Positions 35,590 to 45,417 of a stretch of DNA of 64,000 bases are shown in pieces. The stretch is from NCBI GenBank assembly GCA_965249595.1, contig OZ252242.1, positions 744,001 through 808,000 of the forward strand, given 5' to 3'. Made by a program: the position numbers and the translations under genes. This stretch comes from VXNJ01 sp965249595 (GTDB taxonomy: Bacteria; Chloroflexota; UBA11872; VXNJ01). The first letter of the stretch is position 1; each line of letters begins with the position of its first letter. The notes below the pieces were generated by a model that was not told the DNA's origin, did no database searches, and saw only the letters and a program-made list of their open reading frames with translations.

Positions 35590-38448
35590 GTGATCACCTC
35601 TCTATCGGGCGTCGATACCTCCACGATGCTGGTGCGTAAGCGCGACGGGCGGATTGCCAGCTTTGACGCCAAGCGCATCCACAATGCCTTGGCCGCTGCG
35701 TTTAAGGCCGACCTTAAATTGGTCCCCGACCAGCGACTGCCGGACGCCCTAGCCGAAGAGGTGGAGGCGGTCACGACGGCGGTTATCAAATCTGTTGCCG
35801 ACAACGGACTGACGGAATCCGGGGCCGCTGTTGAGGACGTCCAAAACAGTGTCGAAGAGGAGCTGATGCGTCGCGGGCATTTCTCAATCGCCCGCGCCTA
35901 CATCCTCTACCGCGCCGAACGCTCGCGGTTGCGGGCCATTCGACGAATCGTTCAGCCGGCTGAGCAGATCACCGACTCGATTCACGTCGTTAACACCGAC
36001 GGCTTGCGCGAACCGTTGGCAGTTGCCCGAATCCGGGCCGAATTATTCGAGGTGTTCCAGGGCCTCCCTGGTTGCTCGATCGACGATGTCGAAGACGCGG
36101 TCTTTCTATCGCTCCATGACGGGATCCGATCGGAAGACATTCAACGCGCCCTAATCCTGGTGGCCCGCCAGTGCATGGAACGCAACCCGGCCTACGACAA
36201 AGTTGCTACCCGTCTGCTCCTGCGTCTCATCTACCGGGAAGCGCTCGGGTCGGCGCCGAGCAAGACCGAGATTGACGGACCCTACCGGGCTGGATTCGAA
36301 CAGTTCCTGCAAGTTGGCGTCGCCGACGGTCGCATCGACCCGGAAATGCTCAATTTCGATCTGGATCGCCTGATGATTCGGCTGCGGATCGATCGCGACG
36401 ACAACTTCAACATCCTCGGGTTGCAAACCCTCTACGACCGCTACTTGATCCATGTGGATCAGCGGCGGATCGAGACGCCGCAGTACTTCTGGATGCGGGT
36501 TGCGATGGGCCTGGCCATGGGCGAGCAAGATCGCGAATCGCGGGCGATCGAGTTCTACGAAGTGCTCTCGCGCTTCCTGTTTGTTTCGGCCACGCCGACG
36601 CTCTTTAACTCCGGCACCACGCATCCACAACTCTCGTCTTGCTACATCTCTACCGTCTCTGACGACCTGGAAGGGATCTTCAAGCAGATCTCTGACAATG
36701 CGGCCCTATCCAAGTGGGCCGGCGGGTTAGGAAATGACTGGTCCCCGATCAGGGCCACCGGCTCCCACATAAAGGGCACCAACGGCGAAAGCCAGGGTGT
36801 CATTCCCTTCTTAAAAATCGTCAATGACACCGCGGTAGCGGTAAACCAGGGCGGCAAACGCAAGGGCGCTGTTTGCGCTTACCTGGAGGCTTGGCACCTC
36901 GATATCGAAAGCTTTTTGGAGCTTCGCAAGAACACCGGTGACGACCGCCGCCGCACCCATGACATGAACACCGCCAACTGGATCCCCGACCTGTTCATGC
37001 AGCGGGTGGCCCAAAAGGGCACCTGGACGCTGTTTTCGCCCGACGAGGTCCCCGATCTGCACGACCTCTACGGGATCGCGTTTAAAGAACGCTACGAAGA
37101 GTACGAACGGCAGGCCCGTTCCGGGCAGATCCGCTTGTACAAAGAGGTAGAGGCGGTCGGCCTCTGGCGGACGATGCTGTCAATGCTCTTTGAGACCGGG
37201 CACCCATGGATGACCTTTAAGGACCCGTCCAACGTCCGCTCGCCGCAGGACCACTCCGGAGTTATCCACAGCTCAAATCTGTGTACCGAAATCTTGCTGA
37301 ACACCTCATCCGAGGAAACCGCGGTCTGTAATTTGGGCTCGCTAAATCTCGCTGCCCACACAACGCCGGAAGGAATAAACGACGAGCTCTTGGCCAAGAC
37401 GGTCAGCACCGCGATGCGGATGCTCGATAACGTAATTGACGTTAACTTTTATCCCACCCCAGAGGCCGGATATTCCAGCCAGACTCACCGGCCGGTGGGC
37501 CTGGGCTTGATGGGCTTTCAGGATGCGCTTTACATCCAGCGCATACCTTACGCCAGCGATGCCGCGGTTGAATTCGCCGATCAGTCGATGGAGATGATCT
37601 CGTGGCATGCAATTCGCTCATCGACCGAATTATCCCGCGAACGCGGCGCCTATTCGACTTATAAGGGTTCGAAGTGGGATCGCGGCCTGCTGCCCATTGA
37701 CACGATCGACCTGCTGGAGCAGGAACGCGGCGAGACGGTGGAGATGAACCGCGAGACGACGATGGATTGGGGTTTGATCCGCTCGTTGTTGGCCCGCCAT
37801 GGCATGCGCAACTGCAACGTTATGGCGATCGCCCCCACGGCCACGATTTCCAATATTGCCGGAGTGGCCCAGTCAATCGAACCGCTCTTTCGCAACCTCT
37901 ACGCCAAATCGAATCTCTCGGGCGAATTCACGATCCTGAACCCGTATTTGGTTCGCGACTTGCAACGGCTTGATCTCTGGGATGGCCGCATGATCGAGGA
38001 TCTCAAGTACTACGACGGAGTTCTCGCTGAGATTGAAAGAATTCCCAGCGATTTGCGCCGACTCTACATGACCGCCACCCAAATCGCGCCGGAGTGGTTA
38101 ATCGAATGCGCGGCACGACGCCAAAAATGGATCGATATGGGCCAGTCGCTAAACCTTTACATCGCTCGCCCGTCGGGCAAATATCTAGATGAGATGTACT
38201 TCCGGGCATGGCGCCGGGGCCTTAAGACCACCTATTACTTGCGCTCGTTTGCCCCAACCCAGATTGAAAAATCTTCGATCGACATCAACGCCCGGGCGAT
38301 CCAACCACGTTGGATGAAGTCGGAGTCGGCTTCTGCGCGGATCGCCGTTCAGCGCGGCAGCGCTGAAAATGTGGTGACGCCAATGACGGAGACTGAATCG
38401 GGCCTAATCTGTGATCCGTTCGACGAGGATTGCGAGGCTTGCCAGTAG
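35590..38448 (+). CDS. nrdA: Class I ribonucleotide reductase alpha subunit
   Basis: 952 residues. An ATP-cone (VRKRDGRIASFDAKRI, about 15-105) is followed by a second cone-like segment (about 140-220), then the catalytic barrel. Active-site Cys residues are in LSSCYIS, SNLCTEI and AVCNLGS. The radical-transfer pair is in TTYYLRS. C-terminal redox Cys are in CDPFDEDCEACQ. The Tyr pair indicates class I; the partner nrdB is not in the window. GTG 35590 is preferred (GAGGAG 9 bp upstream) over TTG 35539. It makes deoxyribonucleotides. Double cones suggest dATP inhibition. Confidence 0.93.
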   Translation: MITSLSGVDTSTMLVRKRDGRIASFDAKRIHNALAAAFKADLKLVPDQRLPDALAEEVEAVTTAVIKSVADNGLTESGAAVEDVQNSVEEELMRRGHFSIARAYILYRAERSRLRAIRRIVQPAEQITDSIHVVNTDGLREPLAVARIRAELFEVFQGLPGCSIDDVEDAVFLSLHDGIRSEDIQRALILVARQCMERNPAYDKVATRLLLRLIYREALGSAPSKTEIDGPYRAGFEQFLQVGVADGRIDPEMLNFDLDRLMIRLRIDRDDNFNILGLQTLYDRYLIHVDQRRIETPQYFWMRVAMGLAMGEQDRESRAIEFYEVLSRFLFVSATPTLFNSGTTHPQLSSCYISTVSDDLEGIFKQISDNAALSKWAGGLGNDWSPIRATGSHIKGTNGESQGVIPFLKIVNDTAVAVNQGGKRKGAVCAYLEAWHLDIESFLELRKNTGDDRRRTHDMNTANWIPDLFMQRVAQKGTWTLFSPDEVPDLHDLYGIAFKERYEEYERQARSGQIRLYKEVEAVGLWRTMLSMLFETGHPWMTFKDPSNVRSPQDHSGVIHSSNLCTEILLNTSSEETAVCNLGSLNLAAHTTPEGINDELLAKTVSTAMRMLDNVIDVNFYPTPEAGYSSQTHRPVGLGLMGFQDALYIQRIPYASDAAVEFADQSMEMISWHAIRSSTELSRERGAYSTYKGSKWDRGLLPIDTIDLLEQERGETVEMNRETTMDWGLIRSLLARHGMRNCNVMAIAPTATISNIAGVAQSIEPLFRNLYAKSNLSGEFTILNPYLVRDLQRLDLWDGRMIEDLKYYDGVLAEIERIPSDLRRLYMTATQIAPEWLIECAARRQKWIDMGQSLNLYIARPSGKYLDEMYFRAWRRGLKTTYYLRSFAPTQIEKSSIDINARAIQPRWMKSESASARIAVQRGSAENVVTPMTETESGLICDPFDEDCEACQ

Positions 38449-38511
38449 GCGGGCTTCGACTCATTCGACAACTCCCCAAAGTGCGCAGCTTGCAGGTAAT
38501 GAGAAGTTGGC

Positions 38512-39651
38512 ATGACTGACCGCGGACGTGCCGGCCGCTTGCTGGCCCAACTGATCGCCATCGATTCGGTAAATCCGGACATGTCCGGCGGGCGCTCGGG
38601 CGAGAACGAATACGGTGCTTTCGTCGGAGATTACTGTGACAACCTGGGGTTGATTGTTGAGCGCATTCCGGTAATCGATGGACGCGCCAATATCCTGGCC
38701 GTCCTGGGCGGCGGACATCAGCGGACGCTGCTGTTTGACATACATCTCGACACCGTCCCGCAGGAAGGACCGCGCGGATCGGTCAATCCGGTCTGGGAAG
38801 GATCAAGGGTATATGGCCGCGGGGCGTGTGATGTGAAGGGTTCCATGGCCGCGGCCCTGCTGATGCTGGAACGATTGGCGGCCGACCCACCGCCGGTCAA
38901 CGTGGCGCTGGCGGCGGTCGTCGACGAGGAATACCTAAAGCGCGGGGCGTGGGCGATGGCGGAAAAAATAAAGCCAGATGCCGTAATAGTTGCCGAGCCC
39001 ACCGGACTGAAGCCCGTCATCGCGCAAAAGGGCGTCCTTCGCTTCGCTCTTTTGGCGCAGGGCCGGTCCGCCCATACGGCCAACCCCGGCCGCGGCCGCA
39101 ACGCCATTTACGCGATGCTTGACGCCGTCGGATTGTTGCGTGCTCTGCCGGCGCAGATCATGCCGGCGGCTCCGCATCCACTCTGCGGCGAAGCCAAGTT
39201 GACCGTCTCCACGATTTCCGGCGGCACGCAGGTAAACGTCGTGCCCGCCGATTGTGAGGCAATGGTTGATCGGCGCATGCTGCCCGGCGAGGATCCTCTG
39301 GCGGTGCACGCGGCAATCGCCGATCTGCTCTCGGGGATCGGCGGGCTGAGATTGGCCGAACCGTTCGCGGCCGAAACCGGGGTTGAATCATCGCCCTCGG
39401 CTCCGGTGGTAAAGGCGGCCGCGGCGGCCTGTGCCAGCATCGGTGGAAGTGCTGAACCGATCGGCGTCCCCTACAGCACCGACGCGGCGGCCTGGGCCAC
39501 CGGCGGATTTGATTTTGTGGTGCTGGGACCGGGTGATATCGCCAACGCCCATAGCGCCAATGAATATATCGAGATATGCGAGGTTGAAACATGCGTGGAA
39601 ATCTACGAACGAACTGTGCGCGAATTCGCGGCGGCGGGCCAAGATGACTGA
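38512..39651 (+). CDS. M20-family metallopeptidase (ArgE/DapE type)
   Basis: 379 residues. Dinuclear zinc ligands are visible as DIHLDTVP (about 76), GACDVKG (about 103), VDEEY (about 143), AEPTG (about 165) and NAHSANE near the C-terminus. The dimerisation lid domain lies between about 175 and 290. The family includes acetylornithine deacetylase, succinyl-diaminopimelate desuccinylase and aminoacylases; the choice is not readable. Overlaps the next small gene by 8 bp. Confidence 0.85.
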   Translation: MTDRGRAGRLLAQLIAIDSVNPDMSGGRSGENEYGAFVGDYCDNLGLIVERIPVIDGRANILAVLGGGHQRTLLFDIHLDTVPQEGPRGSVNPVWEGSRVYGRGACDVKGSMAAALLMLERLAADPPPVNVALAAVVDEEYLKRGAWAMAEKIKPDAVIVAEPTGLKPVIAQKGVLRFALLAQGRSAHTANPGRGRNAIYAMLDAVGLLRALPAQIMPAAPHPLCGEAKLTVSTISGGTQVNVVPADCEAMVDRRMLPGEDPLAVHAAIADLLSGIGGLRLAEPFAAETGVESSPSAPVVKAAAAACASIGGSAEPIGVPYSTDAAAWATGGFDFVVLGPGDIANAHSANEYIEICEVETCVEIYERTVREFAAAGQDD

Positions 39652-39874
39652 CTCAACAGATAAGCTGATAGCCGATCTGACCGTCATCGACCAGCTTGTT
39701 GCCGAATTGGCAAGCGGATCGCCCAATTCCGAAGAAAGCCTGCGCGAGGCGATGGCGCGGATTGAAGCCGCCGCCGCCGGGGTGACTCATCGGAAGTTGC
39801 GCCACTACCTTTTAAGGCGCAGGTACACCCAGGCCCTGGAGATATTGACCGAGGGTTCGGGCCCCGCCGATTAG
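39644..39874 (+). CDS. Small helical protein of unknown function
   Basis: 76 residues, predicted all-helical with two amphipathic helices (KLIADLTVIDQLVAELAS and SLREAMARIEAAAAGVTH) and a basic RKLRHYLLRRR stretch. The ATG overlaps the M20 peptidase stop, indicating translational coupling, and upp follows 37 bp later. The longer frame upstream is a shadow of the peptidase gene. No family recognised. Confidence 0.6.
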   Translation: MTDSTDKLIADLTVIDQLVAELASGSPNSEESLREAMARIEAAAAGVTHRKLRHYLLRRRYTQALEILTEGSGPAD

Positions 39875-39911
39875 CTCATCTGCGGGCTATTGTCCCGGCT
39901 AGGCTAAGCCC

Positions 39912-40556
39912 ATGAATCCCAAACCCGCCCGAGCCGGCGTATTCGTGTCGAAGCACCCGCTGGTACAGGACAAGTTGAGCGAACTGCGCAGCGCTGCCAC
40001 CCGACCACGCCGCTTCCGCGCCCTGGTCCGGGACCTGACGCATTTAATTTTTTACGAGGCAACCGCCGGCCTGGAGACTGCGCCGGTGGAGGTTCAGGCG
40101 CCGGCGGCCATTGCCCCCGGGCGTCGCCTGGTGGGACAGGTCGGCCTGGTGCCGGTCATGAGGGCCGGGCTGGGAATGGCCGAAGCGCTATCTGACATCC
40201 TGCCCGATTCCGTCGTATGGCATCTGGGCCTGCGGCGCAACGAAGAAACGCTTGAACCGGTCCAGTACTACGCCGCCGCCTCAGGCCGGCAATTGCCCCA
40301 GGCCTGCCTGCTGCTGGACCCCATGCTGGCAACCGGTGGAACCGCCTCGGCGGCCTGCAGCCTGCTAAAGCGCTGGGGTGCCCAGAACATCATCTTTGCC
40401 GGCCTGATCGCGGCCCCGGAAGGCGTGGAGCGACTGCACAACCAGCATCCCGATATCCCGATTTTCGTGGCCGCCTTAGATGACGGACTCGATGAGCACG
40501 GTTTCATCCTGCCCGGTCTCGGCGACGCCGGCGACCGCCAGTACGGGACTGGTTAG
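39912..40556 (+). CDS. upp: Uracil phosphoribosyltransferase
   Basis: 214 residues, normal length. LLDPMLATGGTA is the PRPP-binding loop and DAGDRQYGT the uracil-binding C-terminal motif; PVMRAGLGM is also family-typical. Salvages uracil to UMP. Confidence 0.95.
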   Translation: MNPKPARAGVFVSKHPLVQDKLSELRSAATRPRRFRALVRDLTHLIFYEATAGLETAPVEVQAPAAIAPGRRLVGQVGLVPVMRAGLGMAEALSDILPDSVVWHLGLRRNEETLEPVQYYAAASGRQLPQACLLLDPMLATGGTASAACSLLKRWGAQNIIFAGLIAAPEGVERLHNQHPDIPIFVAALDDGLDEHGFILPGLGDAGDRQYGTG

Positions 40557-40774
40557 GGCAAAAGATCGGTCGGCCCTGGCCGGCGGCTGGACCGAATCGA
40601 CAGATCGATTGACATCACGGCTTGCGATTGCCGCCCGAGAAGGTTGCCGAAATCCCGATTCCGCCGAGGCCAAAGCCGGTCACGAGGATGTCGCGGATCC
40701 CGGTAGCTAGCCTTCCATGAGGCTCAAATTGTTTGTCGCCAATATGGGTGAAAGGCAATTTACGAGGAGGGGTC

Positions 40775-41446
40775 GTGGATCTTTACGAGCACCGCGTGAC
40801 GACGGTCAAACCGGGCCGATTTGGGGATTTTTGCCAGCTATATCTCAAAGAGACGTGGCGGCGCCTCGCTGATGCCGGCTATCGGCCGTTGTGTTTGCTC
40901 AACCCCACAATCGGTGGTATGCCCGAGGAGGTCCACAGCTTGGTGGGGTTTCCCTCCTGGGACGACTGGTCAATTGGGCAGGAGATCATCACCGGGTTGG
41001 GAGATGATGCCTACCGCGGTGTCCGCCGCGACCTGGTGCTGAGCGAGGCCGTACGCCCGCGGATTGCGTTTTCGGGCAGGCCGCTCTCCGAGACGCCTGA
41101 ATCGGATCGCCGACCGGTATACGGCGTGCGGCGCTGGACCATCGATCCTGCCAATTGGGACCGATTTATGGATCTGACCGAGAACGGTGTCTGGCCGGCG
41201 CTGGATGTGATGGGTCACCGGGTACTAGGAACGTTTAGGGACGCGGCACTTACCGATCCGTTGGAGGTTCTAAACCTGGCCGGCTATCGCAGCGTTGGCA
41301 ATTGGCACGAGACACGCTCCGGCGCAGATCCGTCGTCAGGTGTACCCGAACAGTTGCGGCAGATATTTATCGAGCAAAGACGCGAGCGGATCTCTCTTGT
41401 GCGCCACACCTGGGTGCAGCTGATGAATGCACACTGGCCGACTTAA
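40775..41446 (+). CDS. NIPSNAP-like protein (dimeric alpha-beta barrel)
   Basis: 223 residues. VDLYEHRVTTVKPGRFGDFCQLYLK followed by LVGFPSWDDW resembles the NIPSNAP/ferredoxin-like dimeric barrel pattern. A second copy follows (YGVRRWTIDPANWDRFMDLTENGVWP), giving two tandem repeats. GTG 40775 is chosen because GAGGAGG lies 4 bp upstream; an upstream GTG at 40733 has no such site. Function unknown. The 218-bp gap before it shows no gene. Confidence 0.6.
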   Translation: MDLYEHRVTTVKPGRFGDFCQLYLKETWRRLADAGYRPLCLLNPTIGGMPEEVHSLVGFPSWDDWSIGQEIITGLGDDAYRGVRRDLVLSEAVRPRIAFSGRPLSETPESDRRPVYGVRRWTIDPANWDRFMDLTENGVWPALDVMGHRVLGTFRDAALTDPLEVLNLAGYRSVGNWHETRSGADPSSGVPEQLRQIFIEQRRERISLVRHTWVQLMNAHWPT

Positions 41447-41564
41447 GTGGAAAGGTGGAAATTGGCACAAGGGATTGCCCATGCATTTCGCCACCGGCCC
41501 GATCCCTCCGCGTGGGGATGGACGCCGCACAGTCGACATCGGCCAATGCGGCGCGGGGTGTCGA

Positions 41565-42860
41565 CTACGGCGCGCTGCTGCCCGCGACCAGGGCCGGATC
41601 ATCAGGGACCGGTCGGAGAATCAGCGCCGCCACAACCATCAAGACGGCCATGATCACATAGACGGCGGTAAACCCCCAAAGCTGGCCGGCCTGATTGCCG
41701 ATGTCTAGGACCAGTCCTGCCCACAGGGTTCCGACCGCATCACCTCCGGCACCGGCGAAATTGGCCAGTCCCATGTAGAGGCCCGCACTCTCGGGTTTTG
41801 GCAGCTTGTCAATGAGCAGCGCCCAATCGCCGGCCGTGAACATCCCCATTGCCATGCCCAGCAGCGCAACGGCGATGGCCAGTCCCACCAGATGGACGGC
41901 AAAGGCCGCCGTTAGCGAGGCCACCGCGCCGATACCGCTGGCGGCGTAGATGACCGGCTTGCGTCCGTAGCGGTCGCCCAGCAGACCGGCCGGCCATGCC
42001 ACGGAGACCGCACTGATGAGCAGGATTCCCAACAGGATGGATGACCATTGGCCCGGGTTGTCAACGCTCAATCTGTCCCGCAGGTTGTAAAGCAGGGTGT
42101 TGTCCGACGCCAATACGGCGCCGAAAAATACCAGCCGCGATAGCACCACCCGCACAAATGCCGGATGGGCCTTCGTTGCCGATATGACCTGTGCAAACTC
42201 GTCGCGGAGCGAGGGTTGCGGGGCCAATGGTCCGGTCGGCCCGGCCGGGATCAGGAGGAACGAGGCGATCCCGGAGAAGGCCAACGTGGCGGCGCCAACG
42301 AATACGAAGCCCCCGGGATTTCCGGCATCGAGCATGAAGCCGGCGATCGTTGCGCCGAGGACAACTCCGGTCAGATTGAAGATGCCGTTGAGCGAGGAGG
42401 CGCGCGCCATCTGGTGGATGCCAACCATGTCCGGCAGCACGCCCTTGTAAGCGCCACGCGAGGCGTTCTCGGTAAGTTGAGCGCCCAGAATAACGGCCAG
42501 CAACGCGGCGTAGGTTGAAGTCAACGCCAGCAGCAGCACGAAAACCGAGCTGAGCAAGGCGCCGGCCAACAACATCGGCCGCCGCCGCCCCCAGCGTGAC
42601 CAGGCACGATCGGAAATACCGCCGGCGATTGGCTGCATCACGATCGCCGCCGTTATTCCAACCGCGGTTATGATCCCGAGCATGGTGCCCTTGATGTCGG
42701 GGCCGACCAGCATCTCGACTCGATCCGGCAGGTAGACGATTGAGAGGCCGCCCCAGAGCAGCGACAGACCCATCCAATAGACATTCAGGCGGATCAGCAT
42801 CCACGGCGACACCGCCGCTCGGCTGACGTAGGCGACTGCGGCCGCGCTTCCCGTAGCCAT
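41565..42860 (-). CDS. MFS transporter
   Basis: 431 residues with about 12 helices. The motifs GGISDRAWSRWGRRRP (loop 2-3) and GLLGDRYGRKP (loop 8-9) are the paired MFS signatures, resembling sugar/glycoside-cation symporters as well as drug exporters. The ATG overlaps the aroC stop by one base (TGATG), so it is coupled to aroC and the upstream sulfatase. Substrate unknown; import of a desulfated or sulfated sugar would fit the sulfatase. Confidence 0.82.
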   Translation of the reverse strand: MATGSAAAVAYVSRAAVSPWMLIRLNVYWMGLSLLWGGLSIVYLPDRVEMLVGPDIKGTMLGIITAVGITAAIVMQPIAGGISDRAWSRWGRRRPMLLAGALLSSVFVLLLALTSTYAALLAVILGAQLTENASRGAYKGVLPDMVGIHQMARASSLNGIFNLTGVVLGATIAGFMLDAGNPGGFVFVGAATLAFSGIASFLLIPAGPTGPLAPQPSLRDEFAQVISATKAHPAFVRVVLSRLVFFGAVLASDNTLLYNLRDRLSVDNPGQWSSILLGILLISAVSVAWPAGLLGDRYGRKPVIYAASGIGAVASLTAAFAVHLVGLAIAVALLGMAMGMFTAGDWALLIDKLPKPESAGLYMGLANFAGAGGDAVGTLWAGLVLDIGNQAGQLWGFTAVYVIMAVLMVVAALILRPVPDDPALVAGSSAP

Positions 42861-43948
42861 CAGCCCAAAACGAATTTCTGTCCATGCTGGCGGATGGCGT
42901 GATCGGCCAGGACCAGCGCGCACATCGCTTCAACGATCGGCACCGCCCGCGGCAACACGCAGGGGTCGTGACGGCCCCGCCCGCCAAAATCGATCTCGTT
43001 GCCTTGGTCGTCGACCGTGCGCTGGGTCTTCAGGATTGTGGCGGTTGGTTTGAATGCCACCCGGCCGATGATGGGCTCGCCGTTGCTAATGCCGCCCTGG
43101 ATGCCACCTGAACGATTGGTTCGGGTGCGCACCTGGTCGCGTTCCATGTAGAACTCATCGTTGTGTGTCGCGCCGGTCAAATAGGTGCCGGCAAAACCGG
43201 AGCCGATCTCAAATCCCTTGGCCGCCGGCAGGGAAATCATCGCCCGCGCCAGGTCTCCGTCGAGTTTTCCAAATACCGGTTCGCCCAGCCCGGCCGGGAA
43301 GCCACGACAGACGAATTCGACCACTCCGCCCAATGAATCGCCTTCTTTGCGAGCCTGGTCGATTCGGTCATAGATCGCCGTCGCTGCTGCCGGGTCGGGG
43401 ACTCGGGTGGGTGAACCGTCGACTTGGGTGCGATTAACTGTTGCGACATCGACCGGTGATTCGATATCGGCGACCCGCTTTGCGTAGGCGACGATTTCGG
43501 CTCCGAATGCTTGGCTGAGCAAGTGCCGGGCGATTGCCCCAGCCGCCACCCGCCCAATCGTCTCGCGGGCTGAGGCTCGTCCGCCGCCGCGCCAGTTGCG
43601 CACCCCGTACTTGGCCTGATAGGTGTAGTCGGCGTGCGAAGGCCGGTAAAGCCCCCGCATGTACTCATAGTCCTTGGAGCGAGCGTCACTGTTGCGGACC
43701 TGTATTGCGATAGGCGTACCCAGGGTGAGGCCCTCAAATACGCCGGAGAGGATCTCGGCGCGGTCGGCCTCGCGGCGCTGGGTGGTTATCCGGCTCTGAC
43801 CCGGGCGCCGTCGATCCAAATCAGGTTGAATGGTCTCCGCCGTCAGCGGCAGACGCGCCGGGCAGCCATCGACCACCACGCCGATTGCCTCACCGTGCGA
43901 CTCTCCCCAGGTGGTTACCCGGAAGGCCTCGCCGAAGGTGTTGCTCAT
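42860..43948 (-). CDS. aroC: Chorismate synthase
   Basis: 362 residues. Signature GESHGEAIGVVVDGCPARLPL is at the N-terminus, RGGGRASARET near 130 and SGGIQGGISNGEPI near 290. FMN-dependent last step of the shikimate pathway. The ATG overlaps the stop of the upstream sulfatase by 4 bp, an unusual operon for aroC, which more often sits with other aro genes. Confidence 0.95.
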   Translation of the reverse strand: MSNTFGEAFRVTTWGESHGEAIGVVVDGCPARLPLTAETIQPDLDRRRPGQSRITTQRREADRAEILSGVFEGLTLGTPIAIQVRNSDARSKDYEYMRGLYRPSHADYTYQAKYGVRNWRGGGRASARETIGRVAAGAIARHLLSQAFGAEIVAYAKRVADIESPVDVATVNRTQVDGSPTRVPDPAAATAIYDRIDQARKEGDSLGGVVEFVCRGFPAGLGEPVFGKLDGDLARAMISLPAAKGFEIGSGFAGTYLTGATHNDEFYMERDQVRTRTNRSGGIQGGISNGEPIIGRVAFKPTATILKTQRTVDDQGNEIDFGGRGRHDPCVLPRAVPIVEAMCALVLADHAIRQHGQKFVLG

Positions 43949-45417
43949 TGCCGCACCGGTGTGAGCGGATCGATCCCGGTGCGCGCCCGGCGCAGCGAGG
44001 CCTGCGCCGACGAGCGCACAAACCATTCATGGATCGCCTTGAGCATCAGCTGACGGCGCTCCTTGTGGACGGGATCATCCCAGAGGTTGACCAGTTCGTC
44101 AGGGTCGTTCTCAAGATCGTGCAACTGCCCACGCTCCTCGTTCAGGAACTCGACACATTTATACTGCCGTGTCCGCATCATGATCTGATATTCGATTTTG
44201 CGCATGACCCGGTCTCGGGCGACCTCGCAAAAGACCGCCTCGCGCCCACCGGACTCTTCGCCACGCAGATCCGGCATCATGCTCTGGGCCTCAACGTAAT
44301 CAGGAGCCGACAGACCGGCTAGTTCGAGTACGGTGGGACCCAGGTCGAACCAGCTGTAAAGGTCGTCGACCGGCCGTCCGCCGACGAAGTGATCGGGCCC
44401 GAACACGATTGACGGCACCCTGGTGACGCAGTCGTACATGTTCCATTTCTGGACCAGGCCATGGTCGCCGAGCGATTCACCATGGTCGGACGTGAAGATG
44501 ACCACCGAATTGGCAAGCAGCCCTTGCTGCTCCAGGCGATCAATGATCTGACCGACCTTGGTGTCGATCATCTCGCAATTGGCCATGTAGTAGGCCCGTT
44601 GTCGCTGTCGGCGCTCGTAGCTGGCGTTGGCGTCGTGGACGACCGAATCGTGATCGTAGGTTTCGAAGTGTTCACGCTGGCGTTTTAGGCCCTCGGGCTG
44701 GCCGGCCAGTTCGTCCGCGGTGACCTCCAGCATCGGAAAGGTACGCCGGCTGTACTTTTCGGCAAGCTCGGGCAGTGGATCGAACGGCGGATGTGGGCCG
44801 GGAAAGCCTATCTCCAAAAACAGCGGCTGCCGCAGCGGATGCTTCTCGGCGGTGCGGTCGAGCCACCAGAGCGCGGTGTCGCCGACGAATTCATCCGGAT
44901 GCAGTTGGGAATCTATCGGCCACTCGAATGCGCCCAGGCGTTCGCTGTAATCGGGAACGTCACGAAGGTACATTGGCTTTCCCGGTTTTTCCTTTCCATG
45001 GGCGGCGATCGCCTTGTCGAGCTCGTCGAAGAATTTCACCGGCGTCCCAAACCGGTCCTTGTTCTCAACCACGTAGCGCTCGTGGAAACCAAGCGGGGCT
45101 TGATAGGGGCCGGCGTGCATCTTGCCGATGTTGACGCAGTGGTAGCCGCTTGCCGCCAAATCCTCCACCCAGCAGCTTTCCCAGAGCGCGTCGTTGCGCT
45201 GGATCCCGGTGTTGTGGGGAGAGAGGCCGGAGAAAAGCGAGGCCCGCGCCGGGGCGCAGACTGGGGCGTTGACGTAGACGTTGGAGAATGTCACACCGCG
45301 GTCGACTAAGCGGTCCAGGTTGGGTGTATCTACATACGGGCAACCCAGGGCGCCGATGGTGTCGAACCGTTGCTGGTCGGTGATGATCAGAATGATGTTG
45401 GGGCGCTGGTCAGGCAT
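43945..45417 (-). CDS. Sulfatase (FGly type)
   Basis: 490 residues. The start RPNIILIITDQQRFDT carries a metal Asp. The signature CAPARAS at Cys54 is the formylglycine site. TSDHGESLGDHG near 310 and NMYDCVTRVPSIV complete the alkaline-phosphatase-fold active site. No signal peptide. First gene of an overlapping sulfatase-aroC-MFS run; predicted to remove sulfate from a carbohydrate. Confidence 0.88.
   Translation of the reverse strand: MPDQRPNIILIITDQQRFDTIGALGCPYVDTPNLDRLVDRGVTFSNVYVNAPVCAPARASLFSGLSPHNTGIQRNDALWESCWVEDLAASGYHCVNIGKMHAGPYQAPLGFHERYVVENKDRFGTPVKFFDELDKAIAAHGKEKPGKPMYLRDVPDYSERLGAFEWPIDSQLHPDEFVGDTALWWLDRTAEKHPLRQPLFLEIGFPGPHPPFDPLPELAEKYSRRTFPMLEVTADELAGQPEGLKRQREHFETYDHDSVVHDANASYERRQRQRAYYMANCEMIDTKVGQIIDRLEQQGLLANSVVIFTSDHGESLGDHGLVQKWNMYDCVTRVPSIVFGPDHFVGGRPVDDLYSWFDLGPTVLELAGLSAPDYVEAQSMMPDLRGEESGGREAVFCEVARDRVMRKIEYQIMMRTRQYKCVEFLNEERGQLHDLENDPDELVNLWDDPVHKERRQLMLKAIHEWFVRSSAQASLRRARTGIDPLTPVRQ

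Noticed and set aside
40480..40710. 76-codon ORF across the end of upp and the following gap
   Set aside because: Overlaps the conserved upp C-terminus, has no ribosome-binding site and no recognisable pattern.
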